From assembly GCF_026735165.1 (NCBI RefSeq), contig NZ_JAPQES010000001.1, forward strand, positions 1,240,001 through 1,304,000: a DNA stretch of 64,000 nucleotides. The letters are read 5' to 3'. Within the stretch, counting starts at the first letter, position 1; the number at the start of each line of letters is the position of its first letter. This DNA comes from Clostridium ganghwense. GTDB taxonomy: Bacteria > Bacillota > Clostridia > Clostridiales > Clostridiaceae. Below, in pieces: positions 26,398 through 35,234 of the stretch. Under the pieces are notes generated by a model. That model ran no database searches and was not told the origin of the DNA. It worked only from the letters and a program-made list of their open reading frames with translations. The position numbers and the translations under genes were made by a program.

Positions 26398-27990
26398 ATG
26401 AAACAATTTAAAATTCTTTTATTTATGTGTATATTTATTTTTACCTTCGGTTTTGCTGGGTGCAGTAAGAGTGACATGTCATATGCTGCTAAAATCTTAC
26501 CTCCTGAAAATCATGATATGCCTCTTGATGGTGTTTGGGTGACAAACAAATATTACACTGGTCCTTCTTATGCAATGAATAATAATGAAATAAAAGATAA
26601 AATAGGCAAAACAGTTTCTTTTAGTGAGAATCAAGTAACTTTATATGAGGATATTTGCGAATCCCCTAAATATAAAATAAAAACTGTAAACACTCAAAAT
26701 TATTTTATTGGAAATTATTCTATTAATCCTAAAACTTTAGATATAGATAAAACTGAGGTTCAGGTTGTAACAATTACTAGTAACGAAAATTTTTTCGCTT
26801 CCTTCGTAATATTAGATAAGACTAAAATTATGACTTATATAGACGGAGTATTTTTTCATTTATCAAAAAATACTCAGCTTAGTTCTGCAGATACAAACTT
26901 AAATAAGTTATTAAATGATGATAAAGAGACTGCTAGTAAAAGTGAAAAACACTCAAAAGTAATAAAAGATAGTACTAACCCCTTATCTAAATCTGAAATT
27001 TTACAACAATTTAATTCAGGTATTTTGCTTGGTTTGAAATCCTATAAAACAGTTTCATATAAATTGCCTTATAGTTCTTCAAATGAACCTGTAAAAGAAC
27101 CTGTTTATAGAACACTTTGGATTAACTTTAGTGGTGATTCAGTAATGTCTGTAAATGAACTTCCTTTTATTTTAGCACCAAGACAAAATGGTTTCTGGAA
27201 AATAGATACTAAAAGAGAAGTTGATGAAAATTGGGTAAAAGATTATATCTTTCCATATCCACTTGAAAAACCTATTGAGTTAAAATCTGGAGCAGGTACT
27301 ATAAAGAAGGATGGTCAATTTCATAATTTAGCAGATATCACTTTTATCGGAAATGACTATATATCTTTAGAATTAAATGGTAGTGGACGTTATAAAGAAT
27401 CTTCTCAGCCATATAAATATGATTTACTTCAAGTTCAACCATTAGATACCTTAAACCTTGATAATTTTTCTGCTATTTCATTAGATAAAATAATGGGAAA
27501 ACAAGGACTTAAAGCATTAAAGCAAGGGGCAGCTACTTACTTAAACTCACTAAACTACGAGGATAAGCAAAAGTTAGAAACTACTCCTCGTCCTGATAGC
27601 TTTGGAGTGGTACGTAAAAATGGAAAATGGATTTTAAGAGGTCGTTTAAATTACTCTTCTAAAACATACAAAGAAAGCTTTGGGGATTTTGATATTCCTA
27701 TAATTGCTTCGAAAGAACTAGTAACATACGATTCTTTATGTCCTAATTGGAATGTAATAAAACATAGGGTTCCTGATGCATTAGATGCATATTCTCCTCC
27801 AAATAAAAACTTTGTAATGATATTAACAAATTCTAAAATTTATATATATGATATCGTTAATGATAATCTAAGTCCAAAACCTATAAAAACAATTGTTTTA
27901 AAAGACAATGAAACAGTTATAATGTCTCATTGGGCTCTAGGTAAATATGTTAAAACATGGGATGACCAAGTAAAAAGTCTTATAAAATAA
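26398..27990 (+). CDS. Large lipoprotein downstream of the two-component system
   Basis: 530 aa with a type II signal (KILLFMCIFIFTFGF, lipobox FAGC, Cys about 22). Residues about 40-160 form a first beta-rich domain (MPLDGVWVTNKYY, lipocalin-like start); after a polar linker (175-200) come two further beta domains ending in IVLKDNETVIMSHWALG. Function unknown. It has an AGGAGG site 21 bases after the kinase stop, so the three genes form one operon; the lipoprotein may sense envelope conditions or be the main target. Confidence 0.8.
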   Translation: MKQFKILLFMCIFIFTFGFAGCSKSDMSYAAKILPPENHDMPLDGVWVTNKYYTGPSYAMNNNEIKDKIGKTVSFSENQVTLYEDICESPKYKIKTVNTQNYFIGNYSINPKTLDIDKTEVQVVTITSNENFFASFVILDKTKIMTYIDGVFFHLSKNTQLSSADTNLNKLLNDDKETASKSEKHSKVIKDSTNPLSKSEILQQFNSGILLGLKSYKTVSYKLPYSSSNEPVKEPVYRTLWINFSGDSVMSVNELPFILAPRQNGFWKIDTKREVDENWVKDYIFPYPLEKPIELKSGAGTIKKDGQFHNLADITFIGNDYISLELNGSGRYKESSQPYKYDLLQVQPLDTLNLDNFSAISLDKIMGKQGLKALKQGAATYLNSLNYEDKQKLETTPRPDSFGVVRKNGKWILRGRLNYSSKTYKESFGDFDIPIIASKELVTYDSLCPNWNVIKHRVPDALDAYSPPNKNFVMILTNSKIYIYDIVNDNLSPKPIKTIVLKDNETVIMSHWALGKYVKTWDDQVKSLIK

Positions 27991-28001
27991 TATATTATAT
28001 T

Positions 28002-28039
28002 AAAGGTAAAGAAAGTATTTAAATACTTCCTTTACCTTT
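28002..28039. terminator. Bidirectional terminator
   Basis: A 38-base palindrome with AAAGGTAAAG and CTTTACCTTT outer arms lies between the convergent lipoprotein gene and the 28019 gene, whose last codons are inside it. Confidence 0.85.
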
Positions 28040-28480
28040 CTTAATATCATCATTCATACTTTTCACAATGGTACTGAACTTATCTAGTTCCTCATTTATA
28101 ACTTTTTCTGTCATTTCAATTTCTTTGTTTTCTTCCTCTTCGTACTTTTTTATCATATCATCTATAAAATTTTCATACTGATCCAAAGCTTTCTTTATCT
28201 TATTAACTGACCCTGATAGTATTTTATTCTTATGAATACTACTCTCTAGCAATGCCAGCAGTACTCCATTTAACTCATCTAAAATTTGTATATGATAATC
28301 CTTATCTATTAAATACTCTATCTTTTTTTCCAATTCAACAAGTCTTTCATTTATCTCTACGTCTAAAATCTTACCTTCATTATAAAGTAGGTGCTTTAAT
28401 CTATTCCTTGTATAAACTAAGCTCTGTTCAGGTATAGTTCTTTTCCTTTTAGTAAAAAAACTAATCAATTTATTAAGCAT
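28019..28480 (-). CDS. Coiled-coil protein, unknown
   Basis: 153 aa, nearly all charged helix. A basic N-terminus (LISFFTKRKRTIPEQS) is followed by heptad-like segments (ERLVELEKKIEYLIDKDYHI, then YEEEENKEIEMTEKVINEEL). No signal or membrane helix; the amphipathic N-terminus could bind membrane. No family recognised. ATG 28480 with GGAGGC nine bases upstream. It follows the SNF2 gene's strand but is separated from it by the repeat at 28538-28590. Confidence 0.6.
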   Translation of the reverse strand: MLNKLISFFTKRKRTIPEQSLVYTRNRLKHLLYNEGKILDVEINERLVELEKKIEYLIDKDYHIQILDELNGVLLALLESSIHKNKILSGSVNKIKKALDQYENFIDDMIKKYEEEENKEIEMTEKVINEELDKFSTIVKSMNDDIKKGKGSI

Positions 28481-28537
28481 ATTTCCCCATGCCTCCTTTA
28501 CACACTATAATTTTATTACAGATAGTTTTACCTTCTT

Positions 28538-28590
28538 CCTAGCACCTAGTACCTACTACCTAGCACCTGGTTACTGGTCTCTGGTTACTA
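28538..28590. repeat. Degenerate 7-bp tandem repeats at the end of the helicase gene
   Basis: Successive heptads read CCTAGCA, CCTAGTA, CCTACTA, CCTAGCA, CCTGGTT, ACTGGTC, TCTGGTT, ACTA. Related heptads occur at 35183-35206 and 57784-57818. The last one overlaps the stop of the helicase gene. Confidence 0.7.
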
Positions 28591-31500
28591 AATAAAAAGT
28601 TCTTTAATCTCATCTTCATTCATTTGAGATATTAAGCTTTCCTCTTTAATTTCCGAATCCATAACATTTTTAATTATCTCTTTTTTCTTTTTTTGCAGCT
28701 TATAAATCTTCTCTTCAATAGTCCCTCTAGATATGAGTTTTATAACCTCAACAGTCTTTTTCTGTCCGATTCTATGAGCTCTGTCTGAAGCCTGTTCTTC
28801 TACTGCTGGATTCCACCAAGGATCAAAGTGAATTACTGTATCCGCTCCAGTTAAATTAAGTCCTGTACCACCTGCTTTTAAAGAAATTAAAAATACATTT
28901 CCCTCACCTTCATTAAAGCTTTTAACCATTTCTCCTCTATGTTCCATTTTAGTTTGACCATCCAGATACATATACTCTATTTTATTTTTACTTAATCTCT
29001 TTTCAATATTTTTTAATACAGACGTAAATTGAGAGAATAATAGTATTCTATGTCCTGATTTTATGCTATCCTCTAATAAATTGTCTAATACCTCCATCTT
29101 ACCACTTTCCCCTTTAAAATCACTTATAAAAGTAGTAGGATCACAGCAAATTTGTCTTAACCTTGTTAGAATAGATAAAATCTTGAATTTACTATTTTTA
29201 AATCCCTTTTCTCTTATTTCTTTGCTTACTTCTTCTTTTGCATTAGTTAAGTAAGCTGCATATATTTTTTTCTGTTCACTGGTCATTTCAACTAGTACCT
29301 TATGCTCTATTTTAGGCGGCAGTTCCTTTATAACATCCTTTTTAACTCTTCTTAATATAAAAGGCTTTATATGCTTATTTAGCTCTTTCAATGCATCCAT
29401 ATCATTATTTTTTACTATAGGCCCTTCATACTTTTGAGAAAATTTACTATGATTCATAAGATATCCTGGCATAATAAAATCAAATATAGACCACAACTCT
29501 GTAAGCGAATTTTCTATTGGAGTCCCTGTCAATGCAAAATATCCTTTAGCCTTTAATTCCTTAACTGCTTTTGAATTTATTGAACTAGGATTCTTAATAT
29601 ACTGAGCCTCATCTAAAAAGCTGTACTTGAAGTTTATTTCCTTATACTCTTCTATGTCACGTCTAATAAGAGGATAAGAAGTAAGTATAATATCATAGTT
29701 ATATATTTCTTTTAATCTTTCTCTTCTTTCTTTCTTGCTTCCTGTTATAATTAGAGTTTTTAAATTTGGTGCAAACTTTTCTATTTCATCCTTCCAGTTA
29801 TAAACTAAAGAAGTAGGAGCTACTACTAAACAAGGCACCTTTTCTCCTTCCTCTACCTCTGATTGAATAAATGATATAGCTTGAAGAGTTTTTCCCAGTC
29901 CCATTTCATCTGCTAGTATTCCTCCAAATCCACATTTAGATAAAGTTTTAAGCCATTTGAAGCCAAATTTTTGATATCCTCTCATTATTTTGTTCAATTC
30001 TTCCTTTGGCTTTAATTCTATCTGCTTCATTTCTCTAATATTATTTACAAGTTCTTTGAATTTTTCATCTTTTTTTATCTTAATATTTTTATCATTTATA
30101 CTCTGTTCTATATATAAAGCATTATATTTTGAGAGGAGAATCTTTTCCTTATCTAAATCAGAGTCTTTTATATTCAAGTAGTCAATCATATTTGTAAAAT
30201 TATTTAACTCTTCACTGTCTAAAGGAATGAATCCTCCTTTTTTCAGCTTGTAATATTTCTTTTTCTCTCTTAATGCTTCAAAAATATTTTTAAGTTCTTC
30301 CCTATCTACCCCCTCGATATCAAAGGTAAATTCTAGTAAGTCTTCATCATTCATTTTAATACTAGATGTTATACTAGAAGAGTTATATATCTTAACATTT
30401 TTGAAGTCCTCAGAATAATATACCTCTCCGATTTCTTGAAGCTTTTCAATACCTTCAAGCAAAAAATCTATTAGCCTCTCATCATTCTTTAATATAAACT
30501 TATTTTTTCCCTTTTCAAAGCCAAAGTTTAGAATTGAATTTATAGACTTTATCTCTGTTCTAATATCTCTCACTAAAATAGTCTTTTCTTTTCTTATATC
30601 TTCATCCCTTAAAGGATTTATTTCTATTTCTCCATAAATATATTTTACCTTAGCACTTACTCCATTTCCCTCTTTATCAAGATATATTGCTGTTTTTAGT
30701 GGTTCTTCATACAAGTTCTCTACTATACCAGAATCAATATTCACCTCTGAGCTAACTTTTCTTAAACTCGGTATTATGTATGAAGCAAGTTCTTCACTAT
30801 CTTCATTATCAAATCTTATGCTTCTATGTTTACTGTCTATAAGAATATGGTAAAAAGGTATATAAACCTCCCTCTGTTCTTTTGTTGGTTTATATATATT
30901 GGAACCATAAAAAAAGTACTCTCCATCTTTTGTAATAGGAATAGGTAATAGTCCTTTTTGCTCTAAAACTATATCCTTACGTTCTTTCATAATATCAAAT
31001 TCTAGAGGCATATCTTCTTCTAATATTTCTGCTTTAATAATATCTCCGTAATCAAATTTCACCTCTATACCCTTTCCTTTTAAATACGGAAATACTCTTT
31101 TTATCTGACTATCAATAAGATATGCTTTTTTACCTTTTAAAAATCTATTTGAAGAATAGCTATGATTATCTAAATATCTAACCTTATCGTTCATTTCATA
31201 TATTTCCATAAGAACTTTAATTATTTCATTATCTTCTTCTTTAAATTGATGAATAGTAGGATCAAAAGTAAATTTCTGTCCAAAATAAATAGTTTTTTCC
31301 TTATTATTTACAACTTCTAAAAATTCCTTTATATTCTTTACAACATATAAAGTATTTTCTCCAACTTTTAACTGTAAAGAAGCTAATCCTCCATTATAGC
31401 TCTCATATTCATATCTATATTCTATATTTATTTGCTTTTTTCCATAATTACTATCTTTAATTAAAAGTCCATCACTCAGAGCATTTATAAGTTCTTTTAT

Positions 31501-31869
31501 TTTTTTCGAACCTCTAGGCTTTAAGATAAGGTCTTTTTCTCTAACGTATTTTAAAAGAAGTGCAATAACATGTTTACATACACCAACTGCTGGGAAATAG
31601 TTCATAAACGCTTGACAATCACAGTTAACATCAACAATTCCACCATACTCATTAACTTCAACAAAAGCTTTGTATATCCTATTTCCATCATCAGATTTAA
31701 TATTTCCTTTAATAACAGTTATTTTTCCATCAACTTCTTTTCTATTTACTGTACCTGTTTCCAAATCTACCACATTACCTTGCAGATAATATACTTCTCC
31801 TCTTGTATACATTGTTTGACTCGTTAAATTTCTTATTGCTCTTTCCTTTAAATCAACCAAAAACTTCAC
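28588..31869 (-). CDS. SWIM zinc-finger SNF2/Swi2-type helicase
   Basis: 1093 aa DNA-dependent ATPase of the bacterial SNF2 class. A SWIM zinc finger (about 80-105, CDC then CKHVIALLL) is followed by a long SNF2-associated domain (to about 620). The two RecA-like lobes show Walker A DEMGLGKT (about 655), DEAQ (about 752), LTGTPIENS, LFSQFTSVL and the C-terminal helicase motif HFDPWWNPAVEEQASDRAHR. Expected to remodel protein-DNA complexes or act with RNA polymerase. The frame opens at GTG 31869; GAGGTG overlaps that codon and is better spaced for TTG at 31860, so the start may be three codons later. Confidence 0.93.
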   Translation of the reverse strand: MKFLVDLKERAIRNLTSQTMYTRGEVYYLQGNVVDLETGTVNRKEVDGKITVIKGNIKSDDGNRIYKAFVEVNEYGGIVDVNCDCQAFMNYFPAVGVCKHVIALLLKYVREKDLILKPRGSKKIKELINALSDGLLIKDSNYGKKQINIEYRYEYESYNGGLASLQLKVGENTLYVVKNIKEFLEVVNNKEKTIYFGQKFTFDPTIHQFKEEDNEIIKVLMEIYEMNDKVRYLDNHSYSSNRFLKGKKAYLIDSQIKRVFPYLKGKGIEVKFDYGDIIKAEILEEDMPLEFDIMKERKDIVLEQKGLLPIPITKDGEYFFYGSNIYKPTKEQREVYIPFYHILIDSKHRSIRFDNEDSEELASYIIPSLRKVSSEVNIDSGIVENLYEEPLKTAIYLDKEGNGVSAKVKYIYGEIEINPLRDEDIRKEKTILVRDIRTEIKSINSILNFGFEKGKNKFILKNDERLIDFLLEGIEKLQEIGEVYYSEDFKNVKIYNSSSITSSIKMNDEDLLEFTFDIEGVDREELKNIFEALREKKKYYKLKKGGFIPLDSEELNNFTNMIDYLNIKDSDLDKEKILLSKYNALYIEQSINDKNIKIKKDEKFKELVNNIREMKQIELKPKEELNKIMRGYQKFGFKWLKTLSKCGFGGILADEMGLGKTLQAISFIQSEVEEGEKVPCLVVAPTSLVYNWKDEIEKFAPNLKTLIITGSKKERRERLKEIYNYDIILTSYPLIRRDIEEYKEINFKYSFLDEAQYIKNPSSINSKAVKELKAKGYFALTGTPIENSLTELWSIFDFIMPGYLMNHSKFSQKYEGPIVKNNDMDALKELNKHIKPFILRRVKKDVIKELPPKIEHKVLVEMTSEQKKIYAAYLTNAKEEVSKEIREKGFKNSKFKILSILTRLRQICCDPTTFISDFKGESGKMEVLDNLLEDSIKSGHRILLFSQFTSVLKNIEKRLSKNKIEYMYLDGQTKMEHRGEMVKSFNEGEGNVFLISLKAGGTGLNLTGADTVIHFDPWWNPAVEEQASDRAHRIGQKKTVEVIKLISRGTIEEKIYKLQKKKKEIIKNVMDSEIKEESLISQMNEDEIKELFI

Positions 31870-31926
31870 CTCAAGTCCAATTCATATACCTAATATTTTA
31901 GCCCAAAAAACATTAAAAATAAAACA

Positions 31927-32013
31927 AAAAAGCATGTACTGTTAAAAATACATTTTATTTTACAAATTAATTCTAAATTTGTTTAAATATATCTTACACA
32001 GTATATGCTTTTT
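31927..32013 (-). terminator. Terminator of the MATE-marR operon
   Basis: A 16-bp outer stem (AAAAAGCATGTACTGT with ACAGTATATGCTTTTT, G-U pair included) closes a 55-base loop containing a second small hairpin (ACAAATT/AATTTGT). The T-run is on the minus strand. The outer stem belongs to the same sequence type as 20373-20418 and 38968-39000. Confidence 0.7.
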
Positions 32014-32030
32014 CTGAGTAATATCAGTAA

Positions 32031-32477
32031 CTAAGCTTCTTCATTTGAAATTTCTTCTAAAACTTTTTCTATTTCAACTAAACACTCATAAAATTTTTCT
32101 TTTCTTTCTTCTGATAATCTATCTATTCTTTTATCTAACTTATATAACCTATTTTCTACTTCTATTCCTAAAAATTCTTCTCCTTTAGAAGACAAACTAT
32201 AAAAAGTATTCCTTCTATCCTTAGGATCAGTTTCCCTCTCAACATAACCCTCATCTACCATTTTATTAAGCATTATGCAAAGACTTGATTTTGAAACCTT
32301 GATTTCCTTGCTTAAATCCTTTAAAGCAGCCTTATTTAAGTGCTTTACGGTCATTAAAGTTGAAAATTGCTGATGAGTGACATTAGATGTACTATTAGAA
32401 TTTGTTTGTGCTTTAAAAAAATTTCTTATACTCATAATAAAATTTATAAATTGTTTTGATACTTCTCTACTTTCCAT
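32031..32477 (-). CDS. MarR-family transcriptional regulator
   Basis: 148 aa winged-helix protein. The DNA-binding helices lie in LKDLSKEIKVSKSSLCIMLN and the wing in VERETDPKDRRNTFYSLS, the conserved D-x-R-D-R-R-like motif. It follows the MATE exporter gene by 15 bases and is its probable repressor; operator-like repeats lie over the exporter's promoter (33967-34022). AGGGGA precedes the ATG at 32477; the TTG one codon earlier is less likely. Confidence 0.92.
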   Translation of the reverse strand: MESREVSKQFINFIMSIRNFFKAQTNSNSTSNVTHQQFSTLMTVKHLNKAALKDLSKEIKVSKSSLCIMLNKMVDEGYVERETDPKDRRNTFYSLSSKGEEFLGIEVENRLYKLDKRIDRLSEERKEKFYECLVEIEKVLEEISNEEA

Positions 32478-32492
32478 CAAATCTTCCCCTTG

Positions 32493-33899
32493 CTATTCTC
32501 TTATTTCCTTTAGTATTAGCTTTTGTTCTGAATCTTCATTGTCATTTCTATTTTGAACCATTCCTCTTTTAATTGCAATCTTATTTTTCCATTTACCAGT
32601 CATATAATAACCAATGGTTAACACAAGACCAACTATCCATGCAACAGGCGTTGCCCACCAAATTCCATTTGGTGAATTCCATGTAGTAGAAAGCACTTTA
32701 GCTACTGGTATTCTCATAAGCCACAAGGATAATATAGATATAACCATTGGAATCATGGTATCTCCTGCTCCTCTTAGTACTCCATTAATTACAAAAGTAA
32801 TTGCAACAGTAACATAAAAAGCTGATACTATCTTTAAATAATCCAATCCAATTGCAATAACGTCTGGATTTGTATTGAATAGCCTTACTAACTTCTCTCC
32901 AAATAAGAACATAATTAAAGTAATAAATAGAGAAAATGCTCCAGACATAAATACCGTTGCCTTAAATCCTTTTTTCACCCTATCCATTTTATTTGCACCT
33001 AAGTTTTGTCCTACAAAAGTTGAAATTGCAGCACCAAAATTCATAATAGGCATAGTTGCAAAAGAATCTATTCTACTTGCTGCAGTAAAAGCTGCCATTG
33101 TATTCTTACCAAATCCATTAACAAAAGCTTGAAGAGCTCCAAGTCCTATTGCCATAAGCATTTGTTGAACACCTGTTGGTAAACCTATTTTTAAACTTAG
33201 CTTAAATATTTCCTTATCAAAAATCATTTCCTTTATTTTAAGCTTAAATACTTTATGATTTTTGTTTAAATAATATACTCCAAAAATAAAAGAACATAGC
33301 TGTGCAATTACAGTTGCCCAAGCTGCTCCACTTACTCCCCATCCAAAGACCTTAATAAACAATAAATCTAAACCTATGTTTATACCTGAAGATAATATTA
33401 AAAAATATAAGGGAGTCTTTGAATCTCCAAGTCCTCTAAGAATTGCACTGATAGAGTTATAACCAAACATAGCAATTAATCCAATAAACATTATATTTAA
33501 ATAACTTTTTGCTTGTGATAATATTTCTGGTGGTGTATTCATCAAGTGTAAAATACTCTCACTAAAAATGATTCCTAGTACACTCATTATTAAAGATGCT
33601 GCAAACATAAAAATGTATGCCGTATCTATTGTCCTTTTAACCTTTTTCATATCCTTTGCTCCATAATATTGAGCAATCAGTATGGTGGAACCCATGGTTA
33701 CTCCAATAATTAAGGATACAAGTAAAAATATAATAGGGAAACTTGTGCCTACCGCTGCAAGACCACTTTCTCCCACTACTCTTCCTACAATAATACTATC
33801 TATAGTATTGTAAAGCTGTTGAAATACATTACCTATAAGCATAGGCAAAGTAAAATAGAATATAAGCTTAGCCTCATTACCTTTAGTCAAATCTCTCAT
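32493..33899 (-). CDS. MATE-family multidrug exporter (with marR partner)
   Basis: 468 aa, about 12 membrane helices in two related halves: FTLPMLIGNVFQQLYNTIDSI at the start and LKIGLPTGVQQMLMAIGLG at the start of the second half, with RGLGDSKTPL and RGAGDTMIPM as matching motifs. Antiporter expected to expel drugs or metabolites using sodium or protons. First gene of the operon with marR; AAAGGAGA before the ATG. Confidence 0.93.
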   Translation of the reverse strand: MRDLTKGNEAKLIFYFTLPMLIGNVFQQLYNTIDSIIVGRVVGESGLAAVGTSFPIIFLLVSLIIGVTMGSTILIAQYYGAKDMKKVKRTIDTAYIFMFAASLIMSVLGIIFSESILHLMNTPPEILSQAKSYLNIMFIGLIAMFGYNSISAILRGLGDSKTPLYFLILSSGINIGLDLLFIKVFGWGVSGAAWATVIAQLCSFIFGVYYLNKNHKVFKLKIKEMIFDKEIFKLSLKIGLPTGVQQMLMAIGLGALQAFVNGFGKNTMAAFTAASRIDSFATMPIMNFGAAISTFVGQNLGANKMDRVKKGFKATVFMSGAFSLFITLIMFLFGEKLVRLFNTNPDVIAIGLDYLKIVSAFYVTVAITFVINGVLRGAGDTMIPMVISILSLWLMRIPVAKVLSTTWNSPNGIWWATPVAWIVGLVLTIGYYMTGKWKNKIAIKRGMVQNRNDNEDSEQKLILKEIRE

Positions 33900-33966
33900 A
33901 AGTTATTTATCTCCTTTCCTAATTACTAACGTATTAAAAATATGTTTGTCAAACAAAATTGATTTG

Positions 33967-34022
33967 ATTTTAAAATAGTTTTACTCTAAAATCATTTTAT
34001 TCTAAAATAATTTTAATGTCAA
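33967..34022 (-). promoter_or_regulatory. Promoter and operator-like repeats of the MATE-marR operon
   Basis: Minus strand: TTGACA (34022-34017), 17 bases, TAAAAT (33999-33994). Overlapping the spacer and -10 are two near-identical 16-bp units (TTTTATTCTAAAATAA at 33995-34010 and TTTTACTCTAAAATCA at 33979-33994 on the plus strand), each nearly palindromic, and a third partial unit ATTTTAAAAT at 33967-33976. A MarR dimer bound there would block RNA polymerase. Confidence 0.75.
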
Positions 34023-34049
34023 TTAATTTCTTTGAATTTTTTGTAAACA

Positions 34050-34084
34050 AATAAGCTTCCATGTTTAAAACACGAAAGCTTATT
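34050..34084 (-). terminator. Terminator of the uracil-DNA glycosylase gene
   Basis: Arms AATAAGCTT (34050-34058) and AAGCTTATT (34076-34084), with further imperfect pairing inside; they overlap the stop at 34080. Confidence 0.75.
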
Positions 34085-34637
34085 TTATTTCATCATATTT
34101 TGTTTTAATTGCCTGAAGGTCTCTCCACAGCAATATCTTTTTACTATCATCTCTTAAAACTGCAGATGGATGAAAAGTACATGTTAGATAACAACCTTTT
34201 CTTTCTAGCCACTTGCCCCTATCTCTAGTAATTCTCCAACTAGGATCTATTATATATTTCATAGCTGTTGCTCCAAGACAGACAATTATTTTAGGCTTTA
34301 TAAGTGCTACTTGATTTCTAAGGTGAGATATACATGCCTTTGCTTCATCTTCAAAAGGTGTTCTATTTCTCTCTGGTCTACATTTGCATATATTAGCTAT
34401 GTAAAAATCTCTTTCCCTTATTAAATCCAAAGCCTGAACTCCTTTTTCAAACAACTGTCCCGCTCTTCCTACAAAAGGTCTACCAGTCCTATCTTCATCA
34501 GCTCCTGGAGCTTCTCCCACAAAGATTAACTTAGCCTTAGGATTTCCTTCACCAAAAACCATATTTGTTCTTGTATCTCCTAATCTACATTTATTACATC
34601 TACTACATTCTTCATACAACTCTTTCCACTGAAGCAA
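34080..34637 (-). CDS. Family 4 uracil-DNA glycosylase (iron-sulfur)
   Basis: About 185 aa. Removes uracil from DNA at the start of base-excision repair. Visible: the N-terminal Cys cluster (ECSRCNKCRLGDTR), motif A GEAPGADEDRTGRPFVG, the further cluster cysteine in ICKCRPERNR, and motif B HPSAVLRD. In family 4 four cysteines hold a 4Fe-4S cluster. The longer reading begins with GTG at 34646, but that GTG is part of the GAGGTGG site; TTG at 34637 (LLQWKELYEEC) is better spaced. Confidence 0.9.
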   Translation of the reverse strand: MLQWKELYEECSRCNKCRLGDTRTNMVFGEGNPKAKLIFVGEAPGADEDRTGRPFVGRAGQLFEKGVQALDLIRERDFYIANICKCRPERNRTPFEDEAKACISHLRNQVALIKPKIIVCLGATAMKYIIDPSWRITRDRGKWLERKGCYLTCTFHPSAVLRDDSKKILLWRDLQAIKTKYDEIK

Positions 34638-34689
34638 ACAAACCACCTCGATAAATTCAACATACTTTACCTAAATAATACCACAAGAT

Positions 34690-34714
34690 AATAAAATTGC
34701 GTAACAATTTTATT
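34690..34714. terminator. Hairpin, possible terminator of the 34763 gene
   Basis: AATAAAATTG, five-base loop, CAATTTTATT. An identical pair of arms with another loop occurs at 35210-35234, after the chemoreceptor gene. No clear T-run. Confidence 0.5.
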
Positions 34715-34762
34715 AAGTAGATAATTGAAAATTAACAGTGATAATGTATGTTTTACATACGT

Positions 34763-35074
34763 TTAACTCATCCCTAAATTTTTATCCTTTATATCATTTT
34801 CATTAAATTTTTCACAAGTTTCCCCTACATTTCGCTTATTATATTTTTTAACATTTTCATAAAAAATTTTTTCTAGCTTTTCCTCTAAATCTTCTAACAT
34901 TTTAATTCTATTTTTTATCCCATCCATTCTTTGAATAAACTCTTCTTCTGATAATTCTGTTTTGTTTTTAAGATTATTTATCTCTGTATTAAGATTTTTG
35001 GCGTGTATTGCCATAGTTGTACTCACTTTGGTGAAAACTGGAATTTGAACTGCTCTGGTTATAACTATTTTCAT
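34763..35074 (-). CDS. Small helical protein, unknown
   Basis: 103 aa. A short beta-like start (MKIVITRAVQIPVFTKVS) is followed by charged helices (LNTEINNLKNKTELSEEEFI, then NRIKMLEDLEEKLEKIFYEN) and a polar tail. No signal or cofactor motif seen. An upstream frame adds 13 residues, but GGAGAGG stands eight bases before the ATG at 35074. Function not recognised. Confidence 0.6.
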   Translation of the reverse strand: MKIVITRAVQIPVFTKVSTTMAIHAKNLNTEINNLKNKTELSEEEFIQRMDGIKNRIKMLEDLEEKLEKIFYENVKKYNKRNVGETCEKFNENDIKDKNLGMS

Positions 35075-35172
35075 TAAAATACCCTCTCCATTATCCCAAA
35101 AATTATTTCCCACTATATAATATGTTTTACCAAAGTGAATAATGTGTACAAAAGGTATTATATAATAACAAA

Positions 35173-35206
35173 GAAAAAAGGTACCAGCACCTAGCGCCTA
35201 GTACCT
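35173..35206 (-). terminator. Terminator built from the 7-bp repeat type
   Basis: On the minus strand AGGTACTAG pairs with CTGGTACCT (9 bp, one G-U) around a 10-base loop, followed by six T. The stem is made of the same CCTAGTA-like heptads as at 28538-28590. It follows the chemoreceptor gene and the hairpin 35210-35234. Confidence 0.7.
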
Positions 35207-35209
35207 AAG

Positions 35210-35234
35210 AATAAAATTGTTAAACAATTTTATT
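35210..35234. repeat. Hairpin over the end of the first chemoreceptor gene
   Basis: AATAAAATTG / CAATTTTATT arms identical to 34690-34714, with a different loop. The chemoreceptor stop (35230) is inside. A duplicated stem of this kind may be a small mobile hairpin or a convergent terminator. Confidence 0.55.
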
